64,000 nt of DNA. Origin: Puia dinghuensis. GTDB taxonomy: Bacteria > Bacteroidota > Bacteroidia > Chitinophagales > Chitinophagaceae. The notes beneath the pieces are model-generated. The model worked only from the letters and a program-made list of their open reading frames with translations, did no database searches and was not told the origin of the DNA. This document shows positions 26,067 through 34,151 of the stretch, one piece after another. The DNA lies in the NCBI RefSeq assembly GCF_014642875.1, contig NZ_BMJC01000002.1, forward strand, positions 62,001 through 126,000. Direction: 5' to 3'. The stretch's first letter is position 1. The number at the start of each line of letters is the position of its first letter. The position numbers and the translations under genes are program-made.

Positions 26067-26523
26067 TCACCGGCTCATGCCGAACGGGGAATTTCACCGA
26101 ATTGGCGATAAAACAAAGCTTATTGGCCTCATGATGCAAGGCCTGCGCCTTCCCGATCATCCCGGACTCAGTAACGGTAATGACAGGCCGCAGTACGACC
26201 ACCGTAAAATGACCGCCGCCATCACTGGTCTCCTGCATGACTCCCGACGCCGAATCCTCGTAATCGACGACGACAACCCCATTGACGGCGCAGAGATGCA
26301 GGTACCACAGCATGTGACAGGAAGATAAGGAAGCAACAAGCAGTTCCTCCGGGTTATACCGCTGCGGGTTACCGCGAAAGGAAGGATCCGAAGAACCGGG
26401 TATCTCCGGCTTGCCGGTCGCGGAAAGGACATGATCCCGGTCGTAGGCGCGATAGTTACTCGTGCCCTCGCCCCGGTTACCGGTCCACCGGAGCTGCGTA
26501 GCGTAATGATGTTCTTTTTCCAT
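26044..26523 (-). CDS. OsmC-family peroxide-reducing protein
   Basis: 159 residues. The first redox Cys is in [18 protein letters not shown] and a second Cys near residue 137 in [10 protein letters not shown], the paired Cys of OsmC/Ohr proteins; the conserved Arg is in the [12 protein letters not shown] region. These proteins reduce organic hydroperoxides in the cytoplasm. The gene is convergent with the desaturase (23-bp overlap) and divergent from the class II phosphodiesterase. Confidence 0.92.
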   Translation of the reverse strand: MEKEHHYATQLRWTGNRGEGTSNYRAYDRDHVLSATGKPEIPGSSDPSFRGNPQRYNPEELLVASLSSCHMLWYLHLCAVNGVVVVDYEDSASGVMQETSDGGGHFTVVVLRPVITVTESGMIGKAQALHHEANKLCFIANSVKFPVRHEPVIKTFSAG

Positions 26524-26570
26524 AGGCCCGTAAAATTAAACAATATCGACAAAGGGCGTATTTTTAGGTC

Positions 26571-27563
26571 ATGAATACGCCCTCCGCCTTTTCCCGCCTG
26601 CCCCTGGCCGTTATCGGCTGCTTGCTGCTGACCGCCACCCTCCGGGCACAAACCCCGGCAATACCGGTGAACACCGAACCCGCCTTCACCGTCATCCCCC
26701 TCGGCGTGCGCGGCGGACTGGACGAAAGCAACCTCTCTTCTTATATGGTGGCCGCAAAAGGCGGACAGGACTACATCTGTCTCGACGCCGGAACTATATA
26801 TACGGGCATTAAGCTATCTGTAGATAATGGACTCTTCCCCCCACCGATAAGTGCCATCCTGCGCAACAGGATAAAAGGTTATTTCATCTCCCACCCGCAC
26901 CTCGACCATGTTGCCGGGCTGATCATCAGCTCCCCCGACGACAGCGCCAAGAATATTTATGGTCTGCCGTCCTGCCTCACCGTACTAAAAGAAAAATATT
27001 TCACCTGGGAAAGCTGGGCCAACTTCGGCGACGATGGTGAAAAACCCCAGCTAAAAAAATACCACTACGTGCCGATGGAACCCGGTAAAGAGCTCTTCGC
27101 CGCGGGGACACCCCTCTTCGTACAAGCATTTCCGTTAAGTCATGGCAACCCGTACGAAAGCACGGCCTTCCTCGTACGCAATGGCGGCAACAGCCTTTTA
27201 TATTTCGGTGACACCGGCGCCGACAGCGTCGAACATTCAACCCGGATGCAGGCCGTTTGGCAGGCCGTTGCCCCCCTGGTAACCGCCGGTAAGCTGAAAG
27301 CCATTTTTATAGAGGTCTCCTTCCCCAATGAACAACCGGTAAAGTCGCTCTTCGGCCACCTGACCCCCGCCCTGCTGCAACAAGAGCTGCAAACCCTCGC
27401 CCACCTCACCGGCGCAGGCGCCCTCAAAGGTCTCCCCGTCGTCATCACCCACCGCAAACCCGTCGGCAACCAGGAAGAAGCCATCCGTCGCCAGCTCCTG
27501 GCCAACAACCCGCTGCAGGTAAAACTCATCTTCCCCCAACAAGCCCACCGCCTCGACCTCTGA
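26571..27563 (+). CDS. Class II 3',5'-cyclic-nucleotide phosphodiesterase (metallo-beta-lactamase fold)
   Basis: 330 residues with a signal peptide (about 1-27, ending LRAQ). The metal-binding motif ISHPHLDHVAG gives His108, His110, Asp112 and His113, with a further His in FPLSHGNP and Asp in LLYFGDTGAD, matching PDEase_II (yeast PDE1, Vibrio CpdP). The export signal suggests a periplasmic enzyme that hydrolyses cAMP or related cyclic nucleotides as a nutrient. It is a single gene with its own promoter in the 47-bp divergent gap to osmC. Confidence 0.9.
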   Translation: MNTPSAFSRLPLAVIGCLLLTATLRAQTPAIPVNTEPAFTVIPLGVRGGLDESNLSSYMVAAKGGQDYICLDAGTIYTGIKLSVDNGLFPPPISAILRNRIKGYFISHPHLDHVAGLIISSPDDSAKNIYGLPSCLTVLKEKYFTWESWANFGDDGEKPQLKKYHYVPMEPGKELFAAGTPLFVQAFPLSHGNPYESTAFLVRNGGNSLLYFGDTGADSVEHSTRMQAVWQAVAPLVTAGKLKAIFIEVSFPNEQPVKSLFGHLTPALLQQELQTLAHLTGAGALKGLPVVITHRKPVGNQEEAIRRQLLANNPLQVKLIFPQQAHRLDL

Positions 27564-27648
27564 GTCCCACCCAACGAGGTTAAAATATGCTCATACTGGG
27601 TTAAAATCCGGCCAACCGGAGGCCCCAAAACCCCGTTCTTTGAAATAG

Positions 27649-27664
27649 CTAAGTTTAAACTTAG
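27649..27664. promoter_or_regulatory. Perfect 16-bp palindrome upstream of the HxlR gene
   Basis: CTAAGTTTAAACTTAG is a perfect palindrome 132 bp before the hxlR-like start and 85 bp after the phosphodiesterase stop. Its length and composition suit a dimeric regulator site. TTAGTAT recurs just after it (27661-27667 and 27684-27690). No gene lies in 27564-27795. Confidence 0.4.
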
Positions 27665-27713
27665 TATGATGCTTGCTCGATAATTAGTATAGCCGGTCAT
27701 ATCCCCCCGCCAT

Positions 27714-27748
27714 CGGGAGAAGTTTCTCCCGCTAAAAAATTATGTTTG
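27714..27748 (+). promoter_or_regulatory. HxlR-gene promoter with overlapping dyad
   Basis: TATGTTTG (27741-27748) matches the -7 consensus TAnnTTTG exactly, 48 nt before the ATG. A dyad CGGGAGAA-gt-TTCTCCCG (27714-27731) covers the position expected for the -33 element, where no good TTG is seen. This is the arrangement expected for autoregulation or for a promoter that depends on a bound regulator. Confidence 0.45.
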
Positions 27749-27795
27749 CAAGATTCGACTGCCTGCCCTACCGTTCAACTTCAAAATAATGAGCA

Positions 27796-28185
27796 ATGAC
27801 AGAGCGAAAAACAAGTTCCACCAATTACCGCAACCAATCCTTCCTGGAAGAAAAATGCAGCCTTAATGAGTTGCTCGATCTCGTCAGCAAGAGATGGTTC
27901 AGCGACGTCCTGTTCTGTATCCAGGAAGGCAACAACCGCTTCAAACTCATCAAGGACGATCTCAAGTACATAAGCGATACCATCCTGTCCGACAGACTAA
28001 AGCTGCTCGAACGGTATGGCCTCATCACCCGCACCGACTTCGACGAGATCCCCCCGAAAGTGGAGTATTCCCTCACCGACAAAGGAGAAGAGCTCTCCGG
28101 TCTGCTCGGACAGATGTGCGATTTCAGTGACACACTGATGGCGAAAATAGACACCCGCGCAAAGGCGGCCGCTCTAAACACGTAA
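27796..28185 (+). CDS. HxlR-family winged-helix transcriptional regulator
   Basis: 129 residues with the HxlR winged helix (about 22-110): CSLNELLDLVSKRWFSDVLF, where a Cys at about residue 20 stands in the place used for redox sensing in many members, then LKYISDTILSDRLKLLERYGLI and the wing PPKVEYSLTDKGEEL. HxlR proteins respond to quinones, aldehydes or other electrophiles. Whether this Cys senses anything is inference. The stop overlaps the convergent acyltransferase gene by 12 bp. Confidence 0.9.
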   Translation: MTERKTSSTNYRNQSFLEEKCSLNELLDLVSKRWFSDVLFCIQEGNNRFKLIKDDLKYISDTILSDRLKLLERYGLITRTDFDEIPPKVEYSLTDKGEELSGLLGQMCDFSDTLMAKIDTRAKAAALNT

Positions 28186-29283
28186 GAAGATCTTCTTCCT
28201 GTACATAAGGTACAGCACCGCCCATTTCACGGCCAGGAAACAAAATACCATGGCAAAGGCATTCCATGGACTGCCGATCAATTGCCCTACCCAGGCAAAA
28301 AATCCATCGGTCATATACTTCCAATTGATAAAATGACCTGATATGTAGATAAAGATGGAGTTCATCCCGATCACCGTAAAGAAGAAAGCCCATTTCTTGT
28401 ACCCCCGCACGTCGATGATATAATAAAAGGCGGCCAGCAACAGCAGGCTGATCCCACCCACATTCAACACAAACGAGCTCGTCCACAGGTTCTTGTTTAT
28501 CGGAAACACGACATTCCACGCCAACGCCAGCACGATCGAAACAACTCCGGCCAGCGCCAGCCTTACCGACTTGGCCGCGCCCGAAAGCGAGCTGTTCTTC
28601 AAAAGCTGCCCCGCCAGGATACCCAGCAGCCCCGTCCCTATCGCCGGTATCGTGGACATCAAACCCTCCGGATCATGTATCTTCAGATACAGCCGGCCAG
28701 GAATGATCGACCGGTCGATATAGGAAGCAAAATTCCCTTCCATCGTCAGGTCACCACGCGGGAAACCAGGCGCAGAAGTAAAGGTTAATAGTAACCAATA
28801 CCCGATAAGCAATCCCGCAAACCAGATCCACTGCCCGCGTTGCTTCGTATACAGGTAGATGATATTCGCAAACATATACGCCAGTCCTATGCGCCCCAGC
28901 ACACTGCAAAACCGCACCTCGGCCAGGGGATGGATCTTCAACCCGTTGTTATAATAGATACCCAGCAACACCAGGATGAGCCCGCGGCGCACGACACGCC
29001 ACAACAGTTTCTGCCGCGATGTCCCCTTCTCCAGCTCCTTACCGACGGAATAAGGCGTAGCCACCCCCGCAATAAACAGGAATAACGGAAAGATCAGGTC
29101 GTAGAAATGAAACCCATTCCACGCCGGGTGTTCGAATTGATCGGATAACGTCTGCCAGAAAGGACTTCCGGTTATCTTCGCAAGGCTATGGAATATCTCC
29201 TCTCCGCCCGCAATCCAGAACATATCAAAACCCCGAAGGGCATCCAGCGAGTAGAGCCGCTGGGAAGGTGTGGTTTGGGTCAT
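28174..29283 (-). CDS. NagX/DUF5009-type membrane acyltransferase
   Basis: 369 residues from the ATG at 29283 (MTQTTPSQRLYSLDALRGFDMFW); a longer frame of 425 residues starts with unrelated sequence. About ten membrane helices. The opening R-x-x-S-L-D-A-L-R-G-F-D-M motif and a His in NGFHFYDLIFPLFLFIAG are typical of heparan-alpha-glucosaminide acetyltransferase-like proteins, which carry acetyl groups across the membrane to glucosamine. It is divergent from the isomerase gene and probably acts on amino sugars, which is family inference. Confidence 0.9.
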   Translation of the reverse strand: MTQTTPSQRLYSLDALRGFDMFWIAGGEEIFHSLAKITGSPFWQTLSDQFEHPAWNGFHFYDLIFPLFLFIAGVATPYSVGKELEKGTSRQKLLWRVVRRGLILVLLGIYYNNGLKIHPLAEVRFCSVLGRIGLAYMFANIIYLYTKQRGQWIWFAGLLIGYWLLLTFTSAPGFPRGDLTMEGNFASYIDRSIIPGRLYLKIHDPEGLMSTIPAIGTGLLGILAGQLLKNSSLSGAAKSVRLALAGVVSIVLALAWNVVFPINKNLWTSSFVLNVGGISLLLLAAFYYIIDVRGYKKWAFFFTVIGMNSIFIYISGHFINWKYMTDGFFAWVGQLIGSPWNAFAMVFCFLAVKWAVLYLMYRKKIFLRV

Positions 29284-29326
29284 AATAGATATGAATATAG
29301 GAAAATTATTGCCTACATTTAGGACC

Positions 29327-30250
29327 ATGCAACGAAAAGAATTTCTGTCTAAATCGCTGCTCACCGGCGGTTCCCTTCTGGCAGGCAGCGCACTCACCGC
29401 TGCCGCATGCGGACCCGCACAACAAACCACCGGCACGCCCTTCCATCTCAACTACGGCATCCACGACGGAACATTCCGCAATCACGCCGGACCGAACTTC
29501 ACCGATCAGATCCGCTTTGCCTACGAACAAGGCTTCCGCGCCATCGAAGACAACGGAATGATGGACCGCCCCGCCGCCGAACAGGCCCGCATCGGCGATA
29601 CGCTAAAACAGCTGGGCATGAGCATGGGGGTCTTTGTCCTCAACTTCGACCACTGGCCCCTGAGCACTTCCCTCTGCTCGGGCGACCCCGCCTGGCTGGA
29701 AAAATTCCTTAAAGCCTGCCACGACGCCGTCGACACCGCAGCCCGTTGTCAGGGCAAATGGATCACCGTCGTTCCTGGTAACTACGACCGCAAACTGGCC
29801 ATGGGCTACCAGACGACAAACGTCATCCACGCCCTGCGCAAAGCATGCGAGATACTCGAACCACACGGCCTCATCATGGTGCTCGAAGCGCTCAGCGACA
29901 CCCCTGATCTCTTCCTGCGCCATCCCGACCAGACCTATATGATCTGCGAAGCCGTCAACAGCCCCTCCTGCCAATACCTCTTCGACATGTATCACATGCA
30001 GCGCAACGAAGGCGATCTCATCTCCAACATCGACCGTGCCTGGGATCATATCGCCTACTTCCAGATCGGCGACAACCCCGGCCGCAAAGAACCAGGAACA
30101 GGAGAAATGAACTACAAGAACATTTTTAAACATATCTATCAGAAGGGCTACAAAGGCGTCCTCGGCATGGAGCACGGCATGGCAGGCACCGGTATCGATG
30201 GCGAAAAAGCCCTGATAAAAGCATACCGCGAAGCAGATGACTTTCTATAG
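29327..30250 (+). CDS. Exported TIM-barrel isomerase (hydroxypyruvate-isomerase-like)
   Basis: 307 residues from the ATG at 29327 (MQRKEFLSKSLLTGGSLLAG), which opens an export signal of Tat-like type with a possible lipobox at LTAAAC; earlier in-frame ATGs at 29270 and 29291 precede it. The mature part is an AP_endonuc_2 TIM barrel with metal/substrate segments MVLEALSDTP, YLFDMYHMQRNEG, YFQIGDNPGRKEPG and GVLGMEHG, characteristic of Hyi-like isomerases. It overlaps the beta-lactamase gene by 14 bp, so the two are co-transcribed. Confidence 0.9.
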   Translation: MQRKEFLSKSLLTGGSLLAGSALTAAACGPAQQTTGTPFHLNYGIHDGTFRNHAGPNFTDQIRFAYEQGFRAIEDNGMMDRPAAEQARIGDTLKQLGMSMGVFVLNFDHWPLSTSLCSGDPAWLEKFLKACHDAVDTAARCQGKWITVVPGNYDRKLAMGYQTTNVIHALRKACEILEPHGLIMVLEALSDTPDLFLRHPDQTYMICEAVNSPSCQYLFDMYHMQRNEGDLISNIDRAWDHIAYFQIGDNPGRKEPGTGEMNYKNIFKHIYQKGYKGVLGMEHGMAGTGIDGEKALIKAYREADDFL

Positions 30251-31133
30251 ATCCCTCACCGCCGCCCTACTCTTTCTTTGCCTTACTACCCACGGCCAGT
30301 CATTACCAGATTCCATCCGCAGCATCGCCCCTATGGCCCAGGGCACCGTCGGCGTCGCCTACAAAATGGCCGGCGCCCCATCCTACGAAGGCCTCAACAC
30401 CAACGCGCATCTGCCCATGCAAAGTGTCTATAAGTTCCATCTGGCGCTTTACTTCCTAGACCAGGTAGACAAAAAACACCTCACCCTCGACCAGCCCATC
30501 CCCATCAGTAAGGACGACTGGGAGCCAAAAGAATTTAGCCCCCTTCGCGATCAATATAAAACGCCACCCGCATCCCTGCGGCTGCGCGATCTCCTGGCAG
30601 CGATCATCATCAACAGCGACAACGTCGCCTGCGACATCCTTTTCCGCAAGGCCGGCGGCCCCGCGCAAGTAGATTCGTATATAAAAGGATTAGGCATCCC
30701 CGATATCTCTATCGCCGCCACCGAAGCTCAGATGCATCACTCCTGGCCCGTCCAGTACACCAACTGGACCACCCCCGCCGCCATGCTCGCCCTGCTCGAA
30801 AAATTCGACGCCGGCCTGCTGCTTACCCCGGCAAGCACCCAACAGCTGCTGCAATGGATGACAGCCTCCACCCGCATCTCCCGCCGCCTCAAAGGTCTCC
30901 TGCCCACCGGCACCCCCGTCGCACATAAACCCGGCACATCCGATGTTTCGCCCGAAGGCATCGCCGCAGCCACCAACGACGTCGGCATCATCACCCTCCC
31001 CAACAAAAAGCACCTGCTCATCGCCGTCTTCGTCACCGACGCAAAAGCCACCGAAACCACCCGCGAATGGGTCATCGCCCGCATCGCCCAACTAGTCTTC
31101 CAGGCCAACACCACCTCCGCCGAGACGCCATAA
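30237..31133 (+). CDS. Class A (A2-like) beta-lactamase with a variant KPG motif
   Basis: 298 residues with a signal peptide (about 1-20). Active-site motifs: S63-V-Y-K66, S127-D-N129, omega-loop Glu163 in ATEAQMHH, and VQYTNWTTP, which is typical of Bacteroidota subclass A2 (CfxA/CepA/PER-like) enzymes. The third box, normally K-T-G, is K231-P-G in AHKPGTSD. This box contacts the drug carboxylate, so the substitution may change activity. Family role: periplasmic hydrolysis of penicillins or cephalosporins. It starts inside the end of the isomerase gene (14-bp overlap). Resistance cannot be claimed from sequence alone. Confidence 0.88.
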   Translation: MTFYRSLTAALLFLCLTTHGQSLPDSIRSIAPMAQGTVGVAYKMAGAPSYEGLNTNAHLPMQSVYKFHLALYFLDQVDKKHLTLDQPIPISKDDWEPKEFSPLRDQYKTPPASLRLRDLLAAIIINSDNVACDILFRKAGGPAQVDSYIKGLGIPDISIAATEAQMHHSWPVQYTNWTTPAAMLALLEKFDAGLLLTPASTQQLLQWMTASTRISRRLKGLLPTGTPVAHKPGTSDVSPEGIAAATNDVGIITLPNKKHLLIAVFVTDAKATETTREWVIARIAQLVFQANTTSAETP

Positions 31134-31255
31134 CCCCTCCCCATCCCCCGCCGCCCCAAAACCATCCCTTCCGAAAACCCCAACCCCCCAAAAAAATCCC
31201 CCGCAAAAAAATTCCTCCCCAAAAACTTGCCGGACTCAAAAAATTGTCGCAACTT

Positions 31256-31279
31256 AGTGCACTACTTCACTAGTACACT
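31256..31279 (+). promoter_or_regulatory. Dyad operator of the YtrA-type GntR regulator
   Basis: A 24-bp imperfect dyad whose outer halves are AGTGCACTA and TAGTACACT around CTTCAC, ending 4 nt before the first gene of the six-gene operon that also encodes the GntR regulator. It resembles the AGTGTA...TACACT inverted repeats described for YtrA regulators of Bacillus. TAGTGCACTA inside it is itself a perfect palindrome. Autorepression of the operon is inferred. Confidence 0.65.
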
Positions 31280-31283
31280 ACCT

Positions 31284-32114
31284 ATGGTATCCATCCAAAA
31301 CCTCCATTTCGCCTACCGCCGTCGCCCCGTCTTCTCGGGCCTCGACCTCGTATTGCAACCCGGCCACATCTACGGGCTGCTCGGCCGCAACGGCACCGGC
31401 AAATCAACCCTGCTCCACAACATCGCCGGCTACCTCTTCCCCCAACAGGGACAGATCGAAGCCTTCGGTTTCACCCCACGCAAGCGCCTGCCCGCCTTCC
31501 TGGGAAAACTCTTTCATGTCCCGGAAGACTTCCAGCTGCCGGACATCTCCCTCGCCCAATGGATAAACCACACGGCGCCCTTCTACCCCGGCTTCGATCA
31601 GCAACAGTTCGAACATTATACCCGGGAGTTCGCCATCCCTACTTTCAACGGCCTGCGCGAACTCAGCTATGGTCAGCAGAAAAAAGTCCTCATCAGCCTC
31701 GCCCTCGCGACAAACGCCCCCTTGCTCCTGCTGGACGAGCCCACCAACGGTCTCGACATCCACAGCAAAAGCCAGTTCAGGAAAGTCATCGCCGGCGCAT
31801 TGGACGACGAAAAATGCATCCTCATCAGCACGCACCAGGTAAAAGACCTGGAAAACCTCATCGACCACCTGATGATCCTCGAAGACGGAAAGATCCTCTT
31901 CCACCAACCCATGAGCCGCATCGCTGAGACCCTGCTCTTCAAACTCACCTTCGACCCGGAAGAAGAAGCACAGGCCCTCTATAGCGAGTCATCATTAAAA
32001 GGCCATGCCCTCATCCTGTCCAACCACGACAGAGAGGACAGCCGGCCCGATCTGGAAATGCTCTACAAAGCCGTCCTGCTCAACAGTAAAACCATCAACG
32101 CCCTTTTCCCATGA
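31284..32114 (+). CDS. ABC transporter ATP-binding protein
   Basis: 276 residues from the ATG at 31284 (MVSIQNLHFAYRRRPVFSGL). Walker A is GRNGTGKSTLL, Walker B LLLLDEPTNGLD, H-loop STHQ. The signature is LSYGQ rather than LSGGQ, as in many YtrB/CcmA-type export ATPases. It overlaps the next gene, a membrane protein, by 4 bp. First gene of the six-gene operon (31284-38407) preceded by the dyad operator; with the following membrane protein it forms one ABC export system of unknown substrate. Confidence 0.94.
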   Translation: MVSIQNLHFAYRRRPVFSGLDLVLQPGHIYGLLGRNGTGKSTLLHNIAGYLFPQQGQIEAFGFTPRKRLPAFLGKLFHVPEDFQLPDISLAQWINHTAPFYPGFDQQQFEHYTREFAIPTFNGLRELSYGQQKKVLISLALATNAPLLLLDEPTNGLDIHSKSQFRKVIAGALDDEKCILISTHQVKDLENLIDHLMILEDGKILFHQPMSRIAETLLFKLTFDPEEEAQALYSESSLKGHALILSNHDREDSRPDLEMLYKAVLLNSKTINALFP

Positions 32115-32968
32115 GAACGACCCCTGCAAACCAGTTCTTCAGCTTCTCCCGTTGGAGCCTGCTCGTCGGCAAACACTGGGTAGAACACCGTCGCGGCTAT
32201 ATCCTGTCGCTGCTGGCCATCGCCGGCCTCCTGGCTGTCTTCTTCACCTTTATCATCCTGATGCAAGGCTATGCAACCCTGGTCATAGCCCAATTCTTCG
32301 CCTTTTTCGGCGGACTTTATTTCGCCGGCTGTCTTTTCTCCAGCCTCCTCTTCGCCGACCTCAGTACAAAAAAGGAAGCCCTGCCCTGGTTGTCCCTGCC
32401 CGCCTCCCAATTCGAGAAACTGCTCTGCGCCCTGCTCTTCAGCGTCGTATTCTTCTTCATCGCCTATACCGTAGTCTTCTATTGCGTAGACATACCCATG
32501 GTGCACTGGGCTAACAACGCACTCCGCCATCACCCCCAAAACTGGCCCAACACCAACCAGCCGATCCCCTTCCTGTCCGTATATAACGTCTTCACTGCAG
32601 TAGGCGCCCCTATCCCGGAAGCCAACCACCATTTGTTTCTTTATAGCTATTTCACCGCCCAGGCCGTAGCCCTGCTCGGTTCGGTATACTACACCCGCTA
32701 TGCCTTTATAAAGACTGTCATCGTAGGGGTCCTCTTCCTGATAGCCTTTGTCCTCTTTGAGAACACTGTCATCACCCCGATGCTTCCCAGAAACTGGAAT
32801 AATGATGTGTTTCGCTGGGACCAGATGAAATATATAATGGAGCCACCCCAAAACGAGGTCCGGCTGCCGGCTGGTGTCGAGCAAATGCTGATCACGCTCA
32901 TCCAATTCGGGCTGCCCCCGTTCTTCTGGTTCATCACCTATCACCGGCTCAAAGAAAAACAGGTATAG
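32111..32968 (+). CDS. Membrane protein, probable ABC permease subunit
   Basis: 285 residues, about six hydrophobic segments (32-55, 64-90, 108-130, 175-195, 205-222, 258-275). There is no named motif, but the layout is like ABC-2-type permeases of the YtrC/D kind and the gene overlaps the ATPase gene by 4 bp. A large extracytoplasmic loop follows the third helix (about 130-170). The GntR regulator begins 2 nt downstream. Confidence 0.8.
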   Translation: MRTTPANQFFSFSRWSLLVGKHWVEHRRGYILSLLAIAGLLAVFFTFIILMQGYATLVIAQFFAFFGGLYFAGCLFSSLLFADLSTKKEALPWLSLPASQFEKLLCALLFSVVFFFIAYTVVFYCVDIPMVHWANNALRHHPQNWPNTNQPIPFLSVYNVFTAVGAPIPEANHHLFLYSYFTAQAVALLGSVYYTRYAFIKTVIVGVLFLIAFVLFENTVITPMLPRNWNNDVFRWDQMKYIMEPPQNEVRLPAGVEQMLITLIQFGLPPFFWFITYHRLKEKQV

Positions 32969-32970
32969 CC

Positions 32971-33351
32971 ATGCAGTTCAGAGAAACCCAAAGCATCTAC
33001 CTGCAGATCGCTGACTATGTTTGCGAGAAGATCCTACTGAAGGAGTGGGTCCCGGGCGAACGCATTCCTTCCGTCCGTGAACTGGCCGTTCAGTTGGAAG
33101 TAAATCCCAATACGATCATGCGTACGTATGAATTCCTGCAACAGGAGTCCATCATCTTCAACCAGCGTGGCATCGGCTTCTTCGCGGCTAACGATGCACT
33201 CGAACAGGCCGCCCGCTATCGCCGCCGTCTGTTCATCGAATCCGATCTGCCCCAGGTGTTCCGCAGCCTCTTCCTGCTTGGCATGGATCCCGAAGAACTG
33301 AAACCTCTATACCAGCAGTTCAAAAAACAAATGCGCGCCAAAAACAGCTAA
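32971..33351 (+). CDS. GntR-family (YtrA subfamily) transcriptional regulator
   Basis: 126 residues: winged HTH (about 8-72, IYLQIADYVCEKILLKEWVPGERIPSVRELAVQLEVNPNTIMRTYEFL) followed by only about 50 residues of helical tail, the short form that defines the YtrA subfamily. Members repress ABC transporter operons in which they are encoded and respond to envelope stress. Here it is gene three of six, and a matching dyad stands before gene one. Confidence 0.94.
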   Translation: MQFRETQSIYLQIADYVCEKILLKEWVPGERIPSVRELAVQLEVNPNTIMRTYEFLQQESIIFNQRGIGFFAANDALEQAARYRRRLFIESDLPQVFRSLFLLGMDPEELKPLYQQFKKQMRAKNS

Positions 33352-33361
33352 ACCACCGGCA

Positions 33362-34141
33362 ATGAAGACCAGCAATAAATTGATCCTCGGTTTTATCCTC
33401 GGCTTTTTCGGATTGGCCATCGCCGTCCACCTCGTGCTATACAGCGAATACCGCAAAGGTCACTTCGTGACGGCACAGCAGATGCACGAAGAGGATTATA
33501 TAAAACAGCCCATTCCTGCCTCCCGGGTCATTTTCATCGACGGGGCCATCTGGGTCAACCTCGCTCCCGCCAGGGAATTCGCACTCGATCTGCCTCGCAA
33601 GAACGAAGACCCGGACGCACATATGTTTATAAAAAATGCCGCCTCTCCGCAGGCGATCACCTGGCGCCAACAGGGCGATACGCTTTTCATCACCGGCAAC
33701 ATCACCGCGTCCGTCCACCGCCCTTTCTCCGACGGGCACTATCGCGCCAACCTGCCCCAGGTGACCGTTTACGGGCCCGCCTTTGACGATGTTGTGCTCA
33801 ATCACGGTCAAGTATACCTGCAAGGCGCCGGCGATTCGACCATGGGCCTCTCCGCCCGCCTCCTGGTACTCAATTCTACTGTATGGGTCGGCATGCAATA
33901 CGAGCTCTACCGCCCCGCCCCCCGCGAATACTTCGACAGCATCAACATCCGCTCTTTCAACAGCATCGTTGTGCTCAACGCTCATTCCACCGTTGAAAAC
34001 CCGCTGATCCACTTGCATGACCACTCAGAACTGAAAGACCAGTCTGCGAGATTGACCCACCCCACCATTTATTGCACGCCCGAGTCCCATGTCGACCTCT
34101 CCGGCGACAACCTGAAAAAAACACAAGTCATCACCCAATAA
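33362..34141 (+). CDS. Membrane-anchored protein of unknown function, beta-rich
   Basis: 259 residues. One N-terminal membrane helix (about 8-28, LILGFILGFFGLAIAVHLVL), then an extracytoplasmic part with short repeating beta-strand-like segments (FDDVVLNHGQVYLQG, RLLVLNSTVWVG, NSIVVLNAHSTV), reminiscent of GIN/DUF2807 right-handed beta-helix proteins, though I cannot assign that family firmly. It is the fourth gene of the GntR operon with 10-nt gaps on both sides. Possible role as an envelope sensor or adaptor for the two ABC systems is speculation from position. Confidence 0.75.
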   Translation: MKTSNKLILGFILGFFGLAIAVHLVLYSEYRKGHFVTAQQMHEEDYIKQPIPASRVIFIDGAIWVNLAPAREFALDLPRKNEDPDAHMFIKNAASPQAITWRQQGDTLFITGNITASVHRPFSDGHYRANLPQVTVYGPAFDDVVLNHGQVYLQGAGDSTMGLSARLLVLNSTVWVGMQYELYRPAPREYFDSINIRSFNSIVVLNAHSTVENPLIHLHDHSELKDQSARLTHPTIYCTPESHVDLSGDNLKKTQVITQ

Positions 34142-34151
34142 AAAAATCTCC

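Noticed and set aside
27577-27609. GGTTAAAAT occurring twice, 23 bp apart, after the phosphodiesterase gene
   Set aside because: Two short copies with no dyad and no clear relation to a promoter; may be chance in an AT-rich gap.
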